This document shows, piece after piece, positions 23,573-32,549 of a DNA stretch of 59,202 bases (position 1 is the stretch's first letter; each line of letters opens with the position of its first letter). The notes beneath the pieces are model-generated. The model saw only the letters and a list, made by a program, of their open reading frames with translations. It ran no database searches and was not told the origin of the DNA. This DNA is from an uncultured Pelagibacteraceae bacterium (GTDB lineage: Bacteria > Pseudomonadota > Alphaproteobacteria > Pelagibacterales > Pelagibacteraceae). The DNA lies in the NCBI GenBank assembly GCA_902520685.1, contig CABYPE010000005.1, forward strand, positions 1-59,202, written 5' to 3'. Made by a program: the position numbers and the translations under genes.

Positions 23573-24649
23573 GTGAAAAAAGATAAAAAAATAATAACGA
23601 ATAAAAGACGTTCGTTTATTAAAAAAGCAGGTTTACTAACGTTAGGTGCAGCAGGAGCTACAGCGATTAAAGCTCCTTATGCTTATTCTGCATCGAATCC
23701 AATCAAATGGAGATTACAGACTTATTCAGGTGCTCCACTTGGTGCGCACGTTATCAAACCTCAAATTGAGGCATTTAACAAAGCTGCATTTGGAGAAATG
23801 GAAATTGAGCTATATTATGCAGATCAACTTGTTCCAACTGATGAATTATTTAGAGCAATGCAGGCTGGAACTATTGATGCCGTTCAAAGTGATGATGCAA
23901 CAATGGGTTCACCAGTAGATATACAAGTTTTTGGTGGATACTTTCCATTTGCAACAAGATATAGTTTAGATGTTCCATCTTTATTTAAATATTACGGTTT
24001 AAATGAAATCTGGGATGAAGCCTACAGTGAAGTAAAAGGGGTTCAATGGTTAAGTACGAGTGCATGGGATCCTTGCCATTTATTTACTGTAAATAAAAAA
24101 ATTACAAAACTATCTGACATGAAAGGTTTACGTGTATTTGGTGTTCCAACTGCAGGTAAATTCTTAGCGAGATATGGATTAATTCCAGTAATCGTACCAT
24201 GGGATGATGTTGAGGTAGCTATGCAAACAGGAGAACTAGATGGTGTTTGTTGGTGTGGATTTACAGAAGCCTACGAAGTGGGTTGGGCTGATATTTGTAA
24301 GTATGCATTAACTAACTCAGTAACAGGTGCATGGTTTGGATCATATTTTGCTAACCAGAAAAGCTGGGATAAATTAAGTCCAAAACTTCAAGCTTTATAC
24401 AGAATGTCAATTAACGACTCTCACTACTATAGACAAGTATGGTACTGGGGTGGTGAAGCTGACTTACGTGTTAATGGTAAGAAAATGGAACTGTCAAGTC
24501 TTCCAGCAAATGAATGGGGTCAAGTAGTTAAAGACTCTGAACAATTCTGGGATGAAACTTCTAAGATTAGTCCAAGAGCTAAAAAAGTTGTTGATGCGTT
24601 TAAAAGATATGCAGCAACAATGGAAAAAGCAGGATATCCTTACAGATAA
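23573..24649 (+). CDS. dctP: TRAP transporter solute-binding protein (DctP family), Tat-exported
   Basis: 358 aa starting at GTG 23573, with a strong Shine-Dalgarno AGGAG at 23563-23567, one of the best in the window. The N-terminus has a twin-arginine motif RRSFIKKAG (Arg12-Arg13) and a signal peptide ending near YSAS. The mature protein is a DctP/TakP-type binding protein: GAPLGAHVIKPQIEAF, AMQAGTIDAVQS, KGLRVFGVPTAGKFLARYG and AMQTGELDGVCWCGF. The Arg of KGLRVFG is in the usual carboxylate-contact region, so an organic acid ligand is likely. The neighbouring dehydrogenases may act on the imported compound. Confidence 0.93.
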   Translation: MKKDKKIITNKRRSFIKKAGLLTLGAAGATAIKAPYAYSASNPIKWRLQTYSGAPLGAHVIKPQIEAFNKAAFGEMEIELYYADQLVPTDELFRAMQAGTIDAVQSDDATMGSPVDIQVFGGYFPFATRYSLDVPSLFKYYGLNEIWDEAYSEVKGVQWLSTSAWDPCHLFTVNKKITKLSDMKGLRVFGVPTAGKFLARYGLIPVIVPWDDVEVAMQTGELDGVCWCGFTEAYEVGWADICKYALTNSVTGAWFGSYFANQKSWDKLSPKLQALYRMSINDSHYYRQVWYWGGEADLRVNGKKMELSSLPANEWGQVVKDSEQFWDETSKISPRAKKVVDAFKRYAATMEKAGYPYR

Positions 24650-24659
24650 TAATTTAATT

Positions 24660-24685
24660 TTAGGCGCCTTTAATTAGGCGCCTAA
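24660..24685. terminator. Bidirectional intrinsic terminator
   Basis: TTAGGCGCCT (24660-24669) and AGGCGCCTAA (24676-24685) form a perfect 10-bp, G/C-rich stem with a TTAATT loop, in strong contrast to the A/T-rich surroundings. It sits between the converging dctP (stop 24649) and the SDR gene (stop 24693), and both flanks are A/T-rich, so it can serve both transcripts. Confidence 0.85.
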
Positions 24686-24692
24686 TTTAATT

Positions 24693-25448
24693 CTAAGGTT
24701 TTGAAGTTATTCCACCATCAACTATAATTTCAGTTCCAGTAATATAATTAGCCTGATCACTTAATAAGAACATACAAGTATTAGATATATCTTTGGGCTT
24801 TCCAACTCTTTGAAGAGGAATAAATTTTTCTAAATTTTTTTTAGCTTTAGGATTTTTTTTCCATCGTTTCTGCATACCAGTTTCTATCGGACCAGGTAAA
24901 ATTATATTTGATCTTATATTATTAGAAGCAAATTGAATTGCTAATGATTTTGAAAGTCTAATCATTGCAGCTTTTGATGCACCATATGCATCTTGTGGTT
25001 TATCATCACCAGACAAAGCATCCACAGAAGAAATATGAACCATTGAACCAAAATTATTTTTTTTCATTAATGGAATAATAATTTTTGATAAATGCATCAT
25101 GGATTTTAAGTTTATATTAAATACTTTATCCCAAACTTCAGGCTTTATATCCGCTGCTGAAACATCTTTATTAAACCATAAAACACCTGTGGTATTAATC
25201 AAATAGTCAATACTTTTATTTTCTTTAAAATATTTTTGGATTATAGATTTTAATTTTCTCAAATTAGTTACGTCTACTTTTTTATATATACAGTTTAAAT
25301 TTTCAGTTAAAAATGATTTACTTGGATTTTGAATATCCAACATAAGCACATTAATGTTATTTTCAGATAACATTTTTGATATTTCTAATCCTATACCACC
25401 ACTAGCTCCAGTTACTATCGCGTTTTTACCTTTATAAATTAGTTCCAT
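24693..25448 (-). CDS. Short-chain dehydrogenase/reductase
   Basis: A 251-aa classical SDR. The NAD(P)-binding motif VTGASGGIGLE is at about 11-21, NTTG near 85-90, the catalytic Ser in MVHISSVDA and the YxxxK pair in DAYGASKAAMIRL. The C-terminus TEIIVDGGITSKP is standard. It directly follows the aldehyde dehydrogenase gene, whose stop lies next to its start, so the two form an operon. It probably oxidises an alcohol or reduces a ketone of the compound handled by this cluster. Confidence 0.9.
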   Translation of the reverse strand: MELIYKGKNAIVTGASGGIGLEISKMLSENNINVLMLDIQNPSKSFLTENLNCIYKKVDVTNLRKLKSIIQKYFKENKSIDYLINTTGVLWFNKDVSAADIKPEVWDKVFNINLKSMMHLSKIIIPLMKKNNFGSMVHISSVDALSGDDKPQDAYGASKAAMIRLSKSLAIQFASNNIRSNIILPGPIETGMQKRWKKNPKAKKNLEKFIPLQRVGKPKDISNTCMFLLSDQANYITGTEIIVDGGITSKP

Positions 25449-26825
25449 TTATTGCTCTTTTCTTAAATGAAAGCTTTTTGGAGCAGTAAGTTTTTCATAT
25501 GCAATTTCAGATAATGAGCAACCTTTACCAGTTTCTTTAACTCCAGTCCAAGAAAGAGCTGGATCTAAATAATCACATCTATTCATAAAAAAAGTTCCTG
25601 TTTGAACTTGACTACCAATTTTCTCTGCAATTTCTATATCCTTAGTCCACACTGAGGCTGTTAAACCATAAGGACTATCATTCATTAATTTGATAGCCTC
25701 ATTTTCATCTTTAACTTTCATTATTCCCACACAAGGCCCAAATGTTTCTTCAGTCATAAACCCCATATTGTGATCAACATTAGTTAAAACTTGAGGAACC
25801 ATATAATTTTTGTGTTCTTTAGGAAAATTAAATTTATTTTCATCAATTATCTTTTTAGCACCTTTATTAATAGCATCATCCATTTGTTTGTGAATGAAAT
25901 TTGCTGCAGATAGTTTTACCACAGGCCCTAAATTAGTTTCTTTTTCTAGTGGATTACCAAGTTTATAATTATAAGCTTTAGAGGCAAATAACTCTATAAA
26001 GTTATTATAAATTTTTTCATCAACATAGATTCTTTCAATACCACAGCATGATTGACCAGAATTAAAAAAAGAACCATCTACAAGGTTTTCGACTGTTTTT
26101 TCTAAATCACAATCATATCTTGCATAAGCTGGATCTTTTCCACCCAATTCTAGTGCCATATCAATAAACTTAGTATGTGTTGCTCTTTGAACATCGTAAC
26201 CTGCTTTTACAGATCCTGTAAAAGATACAAAATTAATTCTTTTATCAGATACTACTTTTAATCCATCCTCATGATTTAAATGTAAATAATTAAAAACATC
26301 TTCTGGTAATATTTTTTTTGCTGATTGATAAAGTTGCTCAGCACACAAAGGTGTTTGCGCAGAGTGTTTTAAAATAACAGAGTTCCCTGCAGCCATTGCA
26401 GGTATAATTGAGTTGACAGCCACAAGATAAGGATAGTTCCATGGAGCTATTACAAAAACAATTCCAAGTGCTTTTCTTTTTATATAACTTTTAAAATTAT
26501 TATCTTTAGTAACATCAATGTTAGCCAATTTTTTTTCTGCAATTGACAACATATAATCAGCTCTCTCTTTAAAACCATTTAGTTCACCAGTAGCCTGAGA
26601 AATTGGTCTTCCAATTTGTCTGCTTAATTCTTCTCCTATAACATCTCCTCTTGATAAAAAATCATCAACGAATTTTTTGATGAGTTTAACTCTTTCACCT
26701 ACAACTAAATTTGCCCAACCTTGTTGAGCTTTCATTGAATTTTCTATTGTTTGTTCAATTTTATTGGAGTGATATTCTCTTTCCACAAAAACAGTATTAT
26801 CAATGGGTGTAATAGTTTTTTGCAT
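25449..26825 (-). CDS. NAD(P)-dependent aldehyde dehydrogenase
   Basis: A 458-aa member of the aldehyde dehydrogenase superfamily. Landmarks are IAPWNYPYLVAVNSIIPAMA (Asn of the oxyanion hole and cofactor site), VSFTGSVKAG, the general-base Glu in ALELGGKDPAYA and the catalytic Cys in FNSGQSCCGIERIYVD. TEETFGPCVGIMKV follows near residue 350. It oxidises an aldehyde to the acid and fits downstream of the divergent alcohol dehydrogenase. Substrate identity is unknown. Its start is 72 bases from that divergent gene, so the two probably share a regulatory spacer. Confidence 0.93.
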   Translation of the reverse strand: MQKTITPIDNTVFVEREYHSNKIEQTIENSMKAQQGWANLVVGERVKLIKKFVDDFLSRGDVIGEELSRQIGRPISQATGELNGFKERADYMLSIAEKKLANIDVTKDNNFKSYIKRKALGIVFVIAPWNYPYLVAVNSIIPAMAAGNSVILKHSAQTPLCAEQLYQSAKKILPEDVFNYLHLNHEDGLKVVSDKRINFVSFTGSVKAGYDVQRATHTKFIDMALELGGKDPAYARYDCDLEKTVENLVDGSFFNSGQSCCGIERIYVDEKIYNNFIELFASKAYNYKLGNPLEKETNLGPVVKLSAANFIHKQMDDAINKGAKKIIDENKFNFPKEHKNYMVPQVLTNVDHNMGFMTEETFGPCVGIMKVKDENEAIKLMNDSPYGLTASVWTKDIEIAEKIGSQVQTGTFFMNRCDYLDPALSWTGVKETGKGCSLSEIAYEKLTAPKSFHLRKEQ

Positions 26826-26897
26826 AATATTTTAGTTAAAAATTAGTTTATAAAGTGATATACAGCATCTAATTTCATAAAACACTATAATATTATT

Positions 26898-28064
26898 ATG
26901 CAAAAATATAACTGGAATTATCCTACTACTATGTGGGTTGGTGAAAATAGAATAAACGATATTGCACTAGCATGTAAGAATTTAAATATTTCAAAACCTT
27001 TATTAGTTACAGATAATGGTCTAGCAAAAACAGAAATTGTAAAAAATACTCTTTCAATTTTAAAAGATAATAATATTGCTCCAGAATTATATGCAAACGT
27101 TGTTGGTAACCCAACTGGATCTAATGTAAATGAGGGAGTTGAAAATTACCATAAAAGTAATTGTAATGGAGTAATTGCATTTGGTGGCGGTAGTGGTCTA
27201 GATGTTGGAAAAGCAATTGCTTTTATGTCTGGCCAAACATTACCCATTTGGGATTTTGAAGATGTTGGAGACAACTGGACTAAAGCTAATGCAAATAGAA
27301 TTGCACCAATTATTGCAGTTCCAACTACTGCTGGAACAGGTTCTGAAACTGGAAGAGCTTCAGTAATTTTGAACGAGAAAACTGGTGTAAAAAATATTAT
27401 CTTTCATCCAAAATTTTTGCCTTCAATTGTAATTCTTGATCCTGTTTTAACAATTGGTTTGCCTCCAAAAATCACTGCTGCTACTGGAATGGATGCGCTC
27501 GCACATAATTTAGAGGCATTCTGTGCGCCTGGATATCATCCAATGGCTGATGGAATTGCACTAGAAGGAATGAGATTAATAAATGAGTGGTTGCTTGAAG
27601 CAGTAAATAATGGATCAAATTTAGAAGCAAGAATGAACATGTTAACTGCTGCAAGCATGGGTTCTACAGCATTTCAAAAAGGCCTGGGTGCAATACATTC
27701 ACTAAGCCATCCAGTAAATGCATTAAATAATATTCATCATGGATTATCTAATGCTATCTTTATGCCTTATGTTTTAACCTTCAATAAGGATGTTATCGAA
27801 GATAAGATAATCAAAATTTGTGACTACTTAGAATTGAAAGATAAATCATTTGACGGTTTTATAAGTTGGATTTTAGATCTTAGAAAAAAATTAGATATGC
27901 CACATAAGTTGTCTGATGTAATTAATGAAAAAGATTTACAGCTAGATCGATTATCAAAAATGGCTTTAGCAGACCCATCAACAGGTGGAAATCCAAAAGA
28001 ATTGTCAGAGGCTGATATGAAAATTATGTATCAAAATAGTATGTCTGGAACTCTTTTTAATTAA
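26898..28064 (+). CDS. Iron-containing (group III) alcohol dehydrogenase
   Basis: 388 aa. The NAD-binding GGGSGLDVGKAIA (about 97-109) is present, as are VPTTAGTGSETGRASVI and the metal-binding residues in GMDALAHNLEAF and SLSHPVNALNNIHHGLSNAI. Such enzymes oxidise primary alcohols or polyols. SAR11 uses a member of this family in the oxidation of methanol, ethanol and related short alcohols, but several paralogs exist and this one's substrate is not certain. The amidotransferase gene starts on the last base of its stop codon. Confidence 0.93.
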   Translation: MQKYNWNYPTTMWVGENRINDIALACKNLNISKPLLVTDNGLAKTEIVKNTLSILKDNNIAPELYANVVGNPTGSNVNEGVENYHKSNCNGVIAFGGGSGLDVGKAIAFMSGQTLPIWDFEDVGDNWTKANANRIAPIIAVPTTAGTGSETGRASVILNEKTGVKNIIFHPKFLPSIVILDPVLTIGLPPKITAATGMDALAHNLEAFCAPGYHPMADGIALEGMRLINEWLLEAVNNGSNLEARMNMLTAASMGSTAFQKGLGAIHSLSHPVNALNNIHHGLSNAIFMPYVLTFNKDVIEDKIIKICDYLELKDKSFDGFISWILDLRKKLDMPHKLSDVINEKDLQLDRLSKMALADPSTGGNPKELSEADMKIMYQNSMSGTLFN

Positions 28065-28858
28065 TGTCTGAATTAAATATTCTAATTGTTGAGGGAAACA
28101 ATCCTAAAGATTCCGAAGTTTTTATTAATGCTGCAAAGGCATCATGTTCTGAAAATTTTAAGAATGTAGTTACAGAGTTAGAACCATCTTCAAAAATAAC
28201 AATTATTAATCCTGCTAATGACAATGAAACTAAAGAAGCACTGGAAAACATGAGTCAATATGATGGGATTATTTTTACTGGTGGAGCTATGAGACTAAAC
28301 GATATGACAGATGAAATTAAAAAACATATTAACTTTGCATATAATTGTTTTAAATATGATAATAAAATCCTTGCAATTTGTTGGGGTTTGCAAGTTTGCT
28401 CAACTGCAGCAGGTGGTAAAGTTGCACCAGGTAGAAATGGTGCTCACATTGGCATAGCAACTGATGTTGAAATTAATGAAAATGGAAAAAATAATCCCAT
28501 TTATAAAAATAAAAAACACAGATTTAATACTCCAGCTTTCAATTTTGATGAGGTGATTAAATTACCAAAAGGAGCAACTCTTCTTGCTAGTGATAAAGTA
28601 AATAATAATATGGGTGTGTATTTTAAATCAGGAAATTCTGAAATTTGGGGCTTACAATATCATCCTGATTATGAATACTGGCAAATGATAAATTTATCAA
28701 ATGCAAGATTTGATAGGATGATTGCCAATAATCATTTTAAGAATGAAGAAAAATTTAAAGAACATATTGATTTAATAAAATCTGAAGAAAAAAATTTAGA
28801 TTTTGTAAATAAAACACATGAAATTCAAAATTGGTTAGATATTATTAAAGTTTCTTAA
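28064..28858 (+). CDS. Class I glutamine amidotransferase domain protein
   Basis: A 264-aa stand-alone GATase1 protein. The nucleophile elbow is ILAICWGLQVCSTAAGG with the catalytic Cys in CWG, FTGGAMRL is an oxyanion-side loop, and the His of the triad is in LQYHPDYEYW, where Asp replaces the usual Glu two residues after His. It resembles GMP-synthase-like YfeJ or PuuD-type hydrolases. It overlaps the alcohol dehydrogenase gene by one base (TAATG), so the pair belongs to one message. A hydrolase of a gamma-glutamyl compound is a possible role but not shown. Confidence 0.78.
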   Translation: MSELNILIVEGNNPKDSEVFINAAKASCSENFKNVVTELEPSSKITIINPANDNETKEALENMSQYDGIIFTGGAMRLNDMTDEIKKHINFAYNCFKYDNKILAICWGLQVCSTAAGGKVAPGRNGAHIGIATDVEINENGKNNPIYKNKKHRFNTPAFNFDEVIKLPKGATLLASDKVNNNMGVYFKSGNSEIWGLQYHPDYEYWQMINLSNARFDRMIANNHFKNEEKFKEHIDLIKSEEKNLDFVNKTHEIQNWLDIIKVS

Positions 28859-28874
28859 TTTTTTTTAAAATCTA

Positions 28875-29696
28875 TTATTTTAAATTAAAATTTTCTTTAT
28901 CTATATCCTGAAATAAAATTGGCCAATCGAGAGATTTCGCATATTTATTGAACCAAAATGGTAAAAATCTTTCAGCTAGAAATCCATATATTCTTATCTT
29001 TCCATAACCCTCTAAATCAAAGCCAAAAATTTTTTCGCATTTATCAAACCAATCAAAAATAGTTTGATAATATCTACTCATTAACTTTTTAGACCTGCAA
29101 ATAAATAAATTAGCCTGATTGTAGGAATTATTGTTATTTACATATTCTCTAAAATCCTCTCTATCTTCACTATCTAGGAGATTTATTGCTTTATCCAAAA
29201 CTCCAACTCCATGAAACATTTCAAACTGAAATTTTATATTTCTATTTTTTTTTAAAATAGCTTTAGGATTGTGCAATAGTGCTTGTTTGCCATACTTAAT
29301 AATCTTTATTAGTTTTATATTATTCATACTTATCTTATTTGCCAATATAACATCATAATCATTCCAAATTTTAGGCACTCTATTTAAAATTTTATCTTTA
29401 AACGGAATCTCTGAATTTGACACTATTTTTTCATTCATCCAAAATCTTCTATAAGTACAAAATCCAACCCAATCATTCCCGTTGAATATATCAAAATCAT
29501 TTTGCCACAACCAATAGTGAAAAGTATATTCACCATAATATTTATTTTTATGAGAAATATTTGTACCAGTATTATCTCTTAACCATCCTCTTTGATAATC
29601 ACCTTTACCTAGAGCAACAGGTATATAATTAAGACTTTTTACTTTATCTAACAATCCATCATTAATACATAAGCAATAGATTTTTAAGTTACTCAT
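28875..29696 (-). CDS. DUF4422 family protein, probable glycosyltransferase
   Basis: A 273-aa protein with the DUF4422 pattern: YIPVALGKGDY near the N-terminus, GEYTFHYWLWQN, WVGFCTYRRFW and YDVILANKISM, and late EGYGKIRIYGFLAERF. This family occurs in capsule and lipopolysaccharide clusters and is thought to be glycosyltransferase-like. It lies downstream of rfbAB on the same strand with a 46-base A/T-rich gap. Sugar donor and acceptor are unknown. Confidence 0.8.
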   Translation of the reverse strand: MSNLKIYCLCINDGLLDKVKSLNYIPVALGKGDYQRGWLRDNTGTNISHKNKYYGEYTFHYWLWQNDFDIFNGNDWVGFCTYRRFWMNEKIVSNSEIPFKDKILNRVPKIWNDYDVILANKISMNNIKLIKIIKYGKQALLHNPKAILKKNRNIKFQFEMFHGVGVLDKAINLLDSEDREDFREYVNNNNSYNQANLFICRSKKLMSRYYQTIFDWFDKCEKIFGFDLEGYGKIRIYGFLAERFLPFWFNKYAKSLDWPILFQDIDKENFNLK

Positions 29697-29742
29697 TCAA
29701 ATTTTTTTAATTTTATATAGATATTAAATATTTTTTTTAATT

Positions 29743-30606
29743 TTATAATTTAGAAAGATAATTAGAATAATCACATTTTCCATAAAATTTAATTGAATCT
29801 TTTATATGTTTTTTGTTAATCCAACCATTATTAAGAGCGATTTCCTCTAAACATGCAATTTTTAATCCTTGTCTATTTTCTATTGCAGAAACAAAAGCAC
29901 TTGTCTTATAAAAATCATCCATTGAGCCTGTGTCTAACCAAGCTCCACCCCTTCCTATCAAATCTGCAGAAAGTTGATCTTTTGATTTATATAAATTTAG
30001 TAAGTCTACAATTTCTACTTCACCTCTTTTTGATGGTTTGAGTTTTTTTGAGTATTTAACAACATTATTATCAAAAAAATATAAGCCTGTAATTGCAAGA
30101 TCTGAAAAAAATTTTTTTGGTTTTTCTTTAATTTTTATAATTTTTTGTTTTTTATTAGTTTGTGCTATCCCAAATAATTCAGGATTTTGTACTTTATGTA
30201 GGACTACTCTAGCACCCTCGTCAAGTTTGGTATTATTAAGAAGTAAGGTTGATAAATTTTGTCCATAAAAAAAATTATCACCTAAAATCATAGCAACATT
30301 ATCTTTACCAATAAATTTTTCTCCAATTACAAATGCATCAGGCAATCCTCTAGGTCTAGACTGTTCCAAATATGTAATCTTAATTCCTAAATTTTTTCCA
30401 TTCGGCAAAATTTTTTTGTATTGATGTAACTGACCTTTGTTTACAATAATTAATATATTTCTTATTTTTGATAGCATTAAAATTGACAATGGATAAAAAA
30501 TGAGAGGTTTATCATAGATTGGTAGTAATTGCTTATTTACAGCTTTTGTTAATGGGCTCATACGAGTTCCTTTTCCTCCAGCTAAAATTATTCCTTTTTT
30601 TATCAT
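29743..30606 (-). CDS. rfbA: Glucose-1-phosphate thymidylyltransferase
   Basis: A 287-aa enzyme making dTDP-glucose from dTTP and glucose 1-phosphate. The nucleotide-binding N-terminus GIILAGGKGTRMSPLTKAVN is followed by KQLLPIYDKPLIFYPL, with LGDNFFYG near 109-116 and a C-terminal GRGGAWLDTGSMDDF. It overlaps rfbB by four bases, and together they supply dTDP-4-keto-6-deoxyglucose. The rfbC and rfbD genes for rhamnose are not in the window, so the final sugar may differ from rhamnose or those genes lie elsewhere. Confidence 0.96.
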   Translation of the reverse strand: MIKKGIILAGGKGTRMSPLTKAVNKQLLPIYDKPLIFYPLSILMLSKIRNILIIVNKGQLHQYKKILPNGKNLGIKITYLEQSRPRGLPDAFVIGEKFIGKDNVAMILGDNFFYGQNLSTLLLNNTKLDEGARVVLHKVQNPELFGIAQTNKKQKIIKIKEKPKKFFSDLAITGLYFFDNNVVKYSKKLKPSKRGEVEIVDLLNLYKSKDQLSADLIGRGGAWLDTGSMDDFYKTSAFVSAIENRQGLKIACLEEIALNNGWINKKHIKDSIKFYGKCDYSNYLSKL

Positions 30607-31616
30607 CCTTTACCTAATCTATTAATAATATCTTTTTTTGAAAGTGATTTATAATATGATTTATTTTCAAAGTACCAATCGAGTGTTAACTTAATTCCTT
30701 TTTTAAAGTTTATTTTAGGAGACCAACCAAGTTTTGTTTTTATTTTATTACTATTTAATGCATATCTAATATCGTGACCAGGTCTATCCTTAACAAAATT
30801 TATTTTTACTTTTTTTCCAATTTTTATTATTTTTTTGGAACCTTTTAAAAGTTCTCTTGTAACTTGTAAATTATTTAAGTTTTTATTTGATCCAATGTTA
30901 TAAAATTCACCAATTTTACCTTTTGTAAAAACTTTAATTAGTGCTTCGCAGTGATCTTTAACATATATCCATTCTCTGGAATTTGTTCCTTTTCCATAAA
31001 TTGGTAGAGGTTTATTTTTCATAATATTATAAATAAGTTTAGGAATTAATTTTTCAGGATGCTGTTTTGGACCATAGTTATTTGAACAATTAGTAACCAT
31101 TGCTGGTAAATTATAAGTTCTTATATACGAACTGACTAAATGATCTGATGCAGCCTTGCTTGCAGCATAAGGTGAGCTAGGTTGATAAGGATATTCTTCA
31201 TGAGATCTTCCAGATAAAATATCGCCATAAACTTCATCTGTCGAAATATGAATTAATTTTGATTTATTCCTTTTTGAATAATTTTTAAAATTTTCTAATA
31301 AATTGTAAACACCAACTATATTACTTTGAATAAAACTGTCAGGATTATCAATTGATCTATCAACATGAGTTTCAGCTGCTAAATTGAATATTCCTATAGG
31401 TTTATAACTTAAAAATATATTATTGATTTTTTTATCTTTGATATCGAGTTTTATATATCTATATCTTTTTGAATTTTTAAATTCTTTTACATTGTATAAA
31501 TTTGAAGAGTAAGTAGCCTTATCAATGTTGATCACATAAAAATTTTTTTTCAGTAATAGATCTATAAGATTACTACCAATAAATCCCAATCCGCCCGTAA
31601 CTATGATTTTTTTCAT
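30603..31616 (-). CDS. rfbB: dTDP-glucose 4,6-dehydratase
   Basis: A 337-aa extended SDR. The NAD-binding VTGGLGFIGSNLIDLL is at about 6-21, NLAAETHVDRSIDNP around residue 80, the active-site pair HISTDEVYGDI (Thr, Asp, Glu) near 123-133, and YAASKAASDHL contains the catalytic YxxxK. The NCSNNYGPKQHPEKLIP substrate motif is intact. It dehydrates dTDP-glucose to the 4-keto-6-deoxy sugar made available by rfbA downstream. The divergent GT2 gene begins 55 bases away. Confidence 0.96.
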   Translation of the reverse strand: MKKIIVTGGLGFIGSNLIDLLLKKNFYVINIDKATYSSNLYNVKEFKNSKRYRYIKLDIKDKKINNIFLSYKPIGIFNLAAETHVDRSIDNPDSFIQSNIVGVYNLLENFKNYSKRNKSKLIHISTDEVYGDILSGRSHEEYPYQPSSPYAASKAASDHLVSSYIRTYNLPAMVTNCSNNYGPKQHPEKLIPKLIYNIMKNKPLPIYGKGTNSREWIYVKDHCEALIKVFTKGKIGEFYNIGSNKNLNNLQVTRELLKGSKKIIKIGKKVKINFVKDRPGHDIRYALNSNKIKTKLGWSPKINFKKGIKLTLDWYFENKSYYKSLSKKDIINRLGKG

Positions 31617-31670
31617 TATTTGATTTTTACATTACAAAAAAGTGTTAGTATAGTCGAGTATTCATATATT

Positions 31671-32549
31671 ATGTCAATAAGTAGGCACAATCTTACAGTC
31701 ATCATAGTTAGCTTTAAAAGCGATCATGTAATTGATCGATGTATTAAATCAATTGATAATACAATTGAAATTATAGTTGTAGATAACTCCAATAATGTTG
31801 AATTTAAAAATGAAATTGAAAAAAAGTATAAAAACGTAAGATGTATTTTGTCAAAAAAAAATATAGGGATGGGTGCTGGAAATAACTTGGGTATTAAAAA
31901 TGTAATCAATGATTTTGCATTAATTCTAAATCCAGATGTTGTTTTAGAGGATAATTCAATCAACGAAATTATAAAAGCATCTAAAGATATTGGTGAATTT
32001 GGTATTATTGCACCCATTTCAAATAAAAATGAATATCCAAATTACAAATTAGATAAGAGAAATAATTTTAATTCAGAAAAGCCATTTAAAGTAAAAAGCG
32101 TTGATGGTTATGCTATGTTGTTAAACTTAAAAAGATTAAAAGAAATAGAGGATTTCAATTTTTTTGATGAAAATTTTTTCTTATATCTCGAGAATGACGA
32201 TTTGTGTCAAAGAATAATAAATTCAGGGGAAAATATTTTGATAATCCCAAAAGCAAAAATAAATCATCTTGGTGGTGAGGCAGTTAACCCTCGATATCAA
32301 ACCGAGATAGAGCTTTCTCGAAATTGGCATTGGATGTGGTCTAAATTTTATTTTAATAAAAAGCACTATGGCTACACAATAGCATTTGCAAAAATTACAA
32401 AAAATTTAATTTCAGCTAAAATAAAATTTATTTATTATTTGATTACTTTAAATAAATTTAAAAGGAAAAAATATAAAATGAGATTATCTGGATTGTTTAA
32501 TTCAATGATTGGGAATAAATCTTTTTATAGACCAAAATTAGATGATTAA
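31671..32549 (+). CDS. Family 2 glycosyltransferase
   Basis: 292 aa from the ATG at 31671; a TTG at 31620 is in frame but adds 17 non-family residues, so the ATG is preferred. GT2 (GT-A fold) landmarks are LTVIIVSFKSDHVIDRCI, IVVDNSNN, ADFALILNPDV-like FALILNPDVVL (DxD region), VDGYAMLLNLKRL and FFDENFFLYLENDDLCQRI. It resembles rhamnosyl- and N-acetylglucosaminyl-rhamnosyl-transferases, fitting the nearby dTDP-sugar genes. Cytoplasmic, membrane-associated action on a surface glycan is likely. Confidence 0.88.
   Translation: MSISRHNLTVIIVSFKSDHVIDRCIKSIDNTIEIIVVDNSNNVEFKNEIEKKYKNVRCILSKKNIGMGAGNNLGIKNVINDFALILNPDVVLEDNSINEIIKASKDIGEFGIIAPISNKNEYPNYKLDKRNNFNSEKPFKVKSVDGYAMLLNLKRLKEIEDFNFFDENFFLYLENDDLCQRIINSGENILIIPKAKINHLGGEAVNPRYQTEIELSRNWHWMWSKFYFNKKHYGYTIAFAKITKNLISAKIKFIYYLITLNKFKRKKYKMRLSGLFNSMIGNKSFYRPKLDD

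Noticed and set aside
31620..31670. Possible upstream TTG start for the GT2 gene
   Set aside because: Adds 17 residues unlike the family N-terminus; the ATG at 31671 begins the GT2 domain properly.
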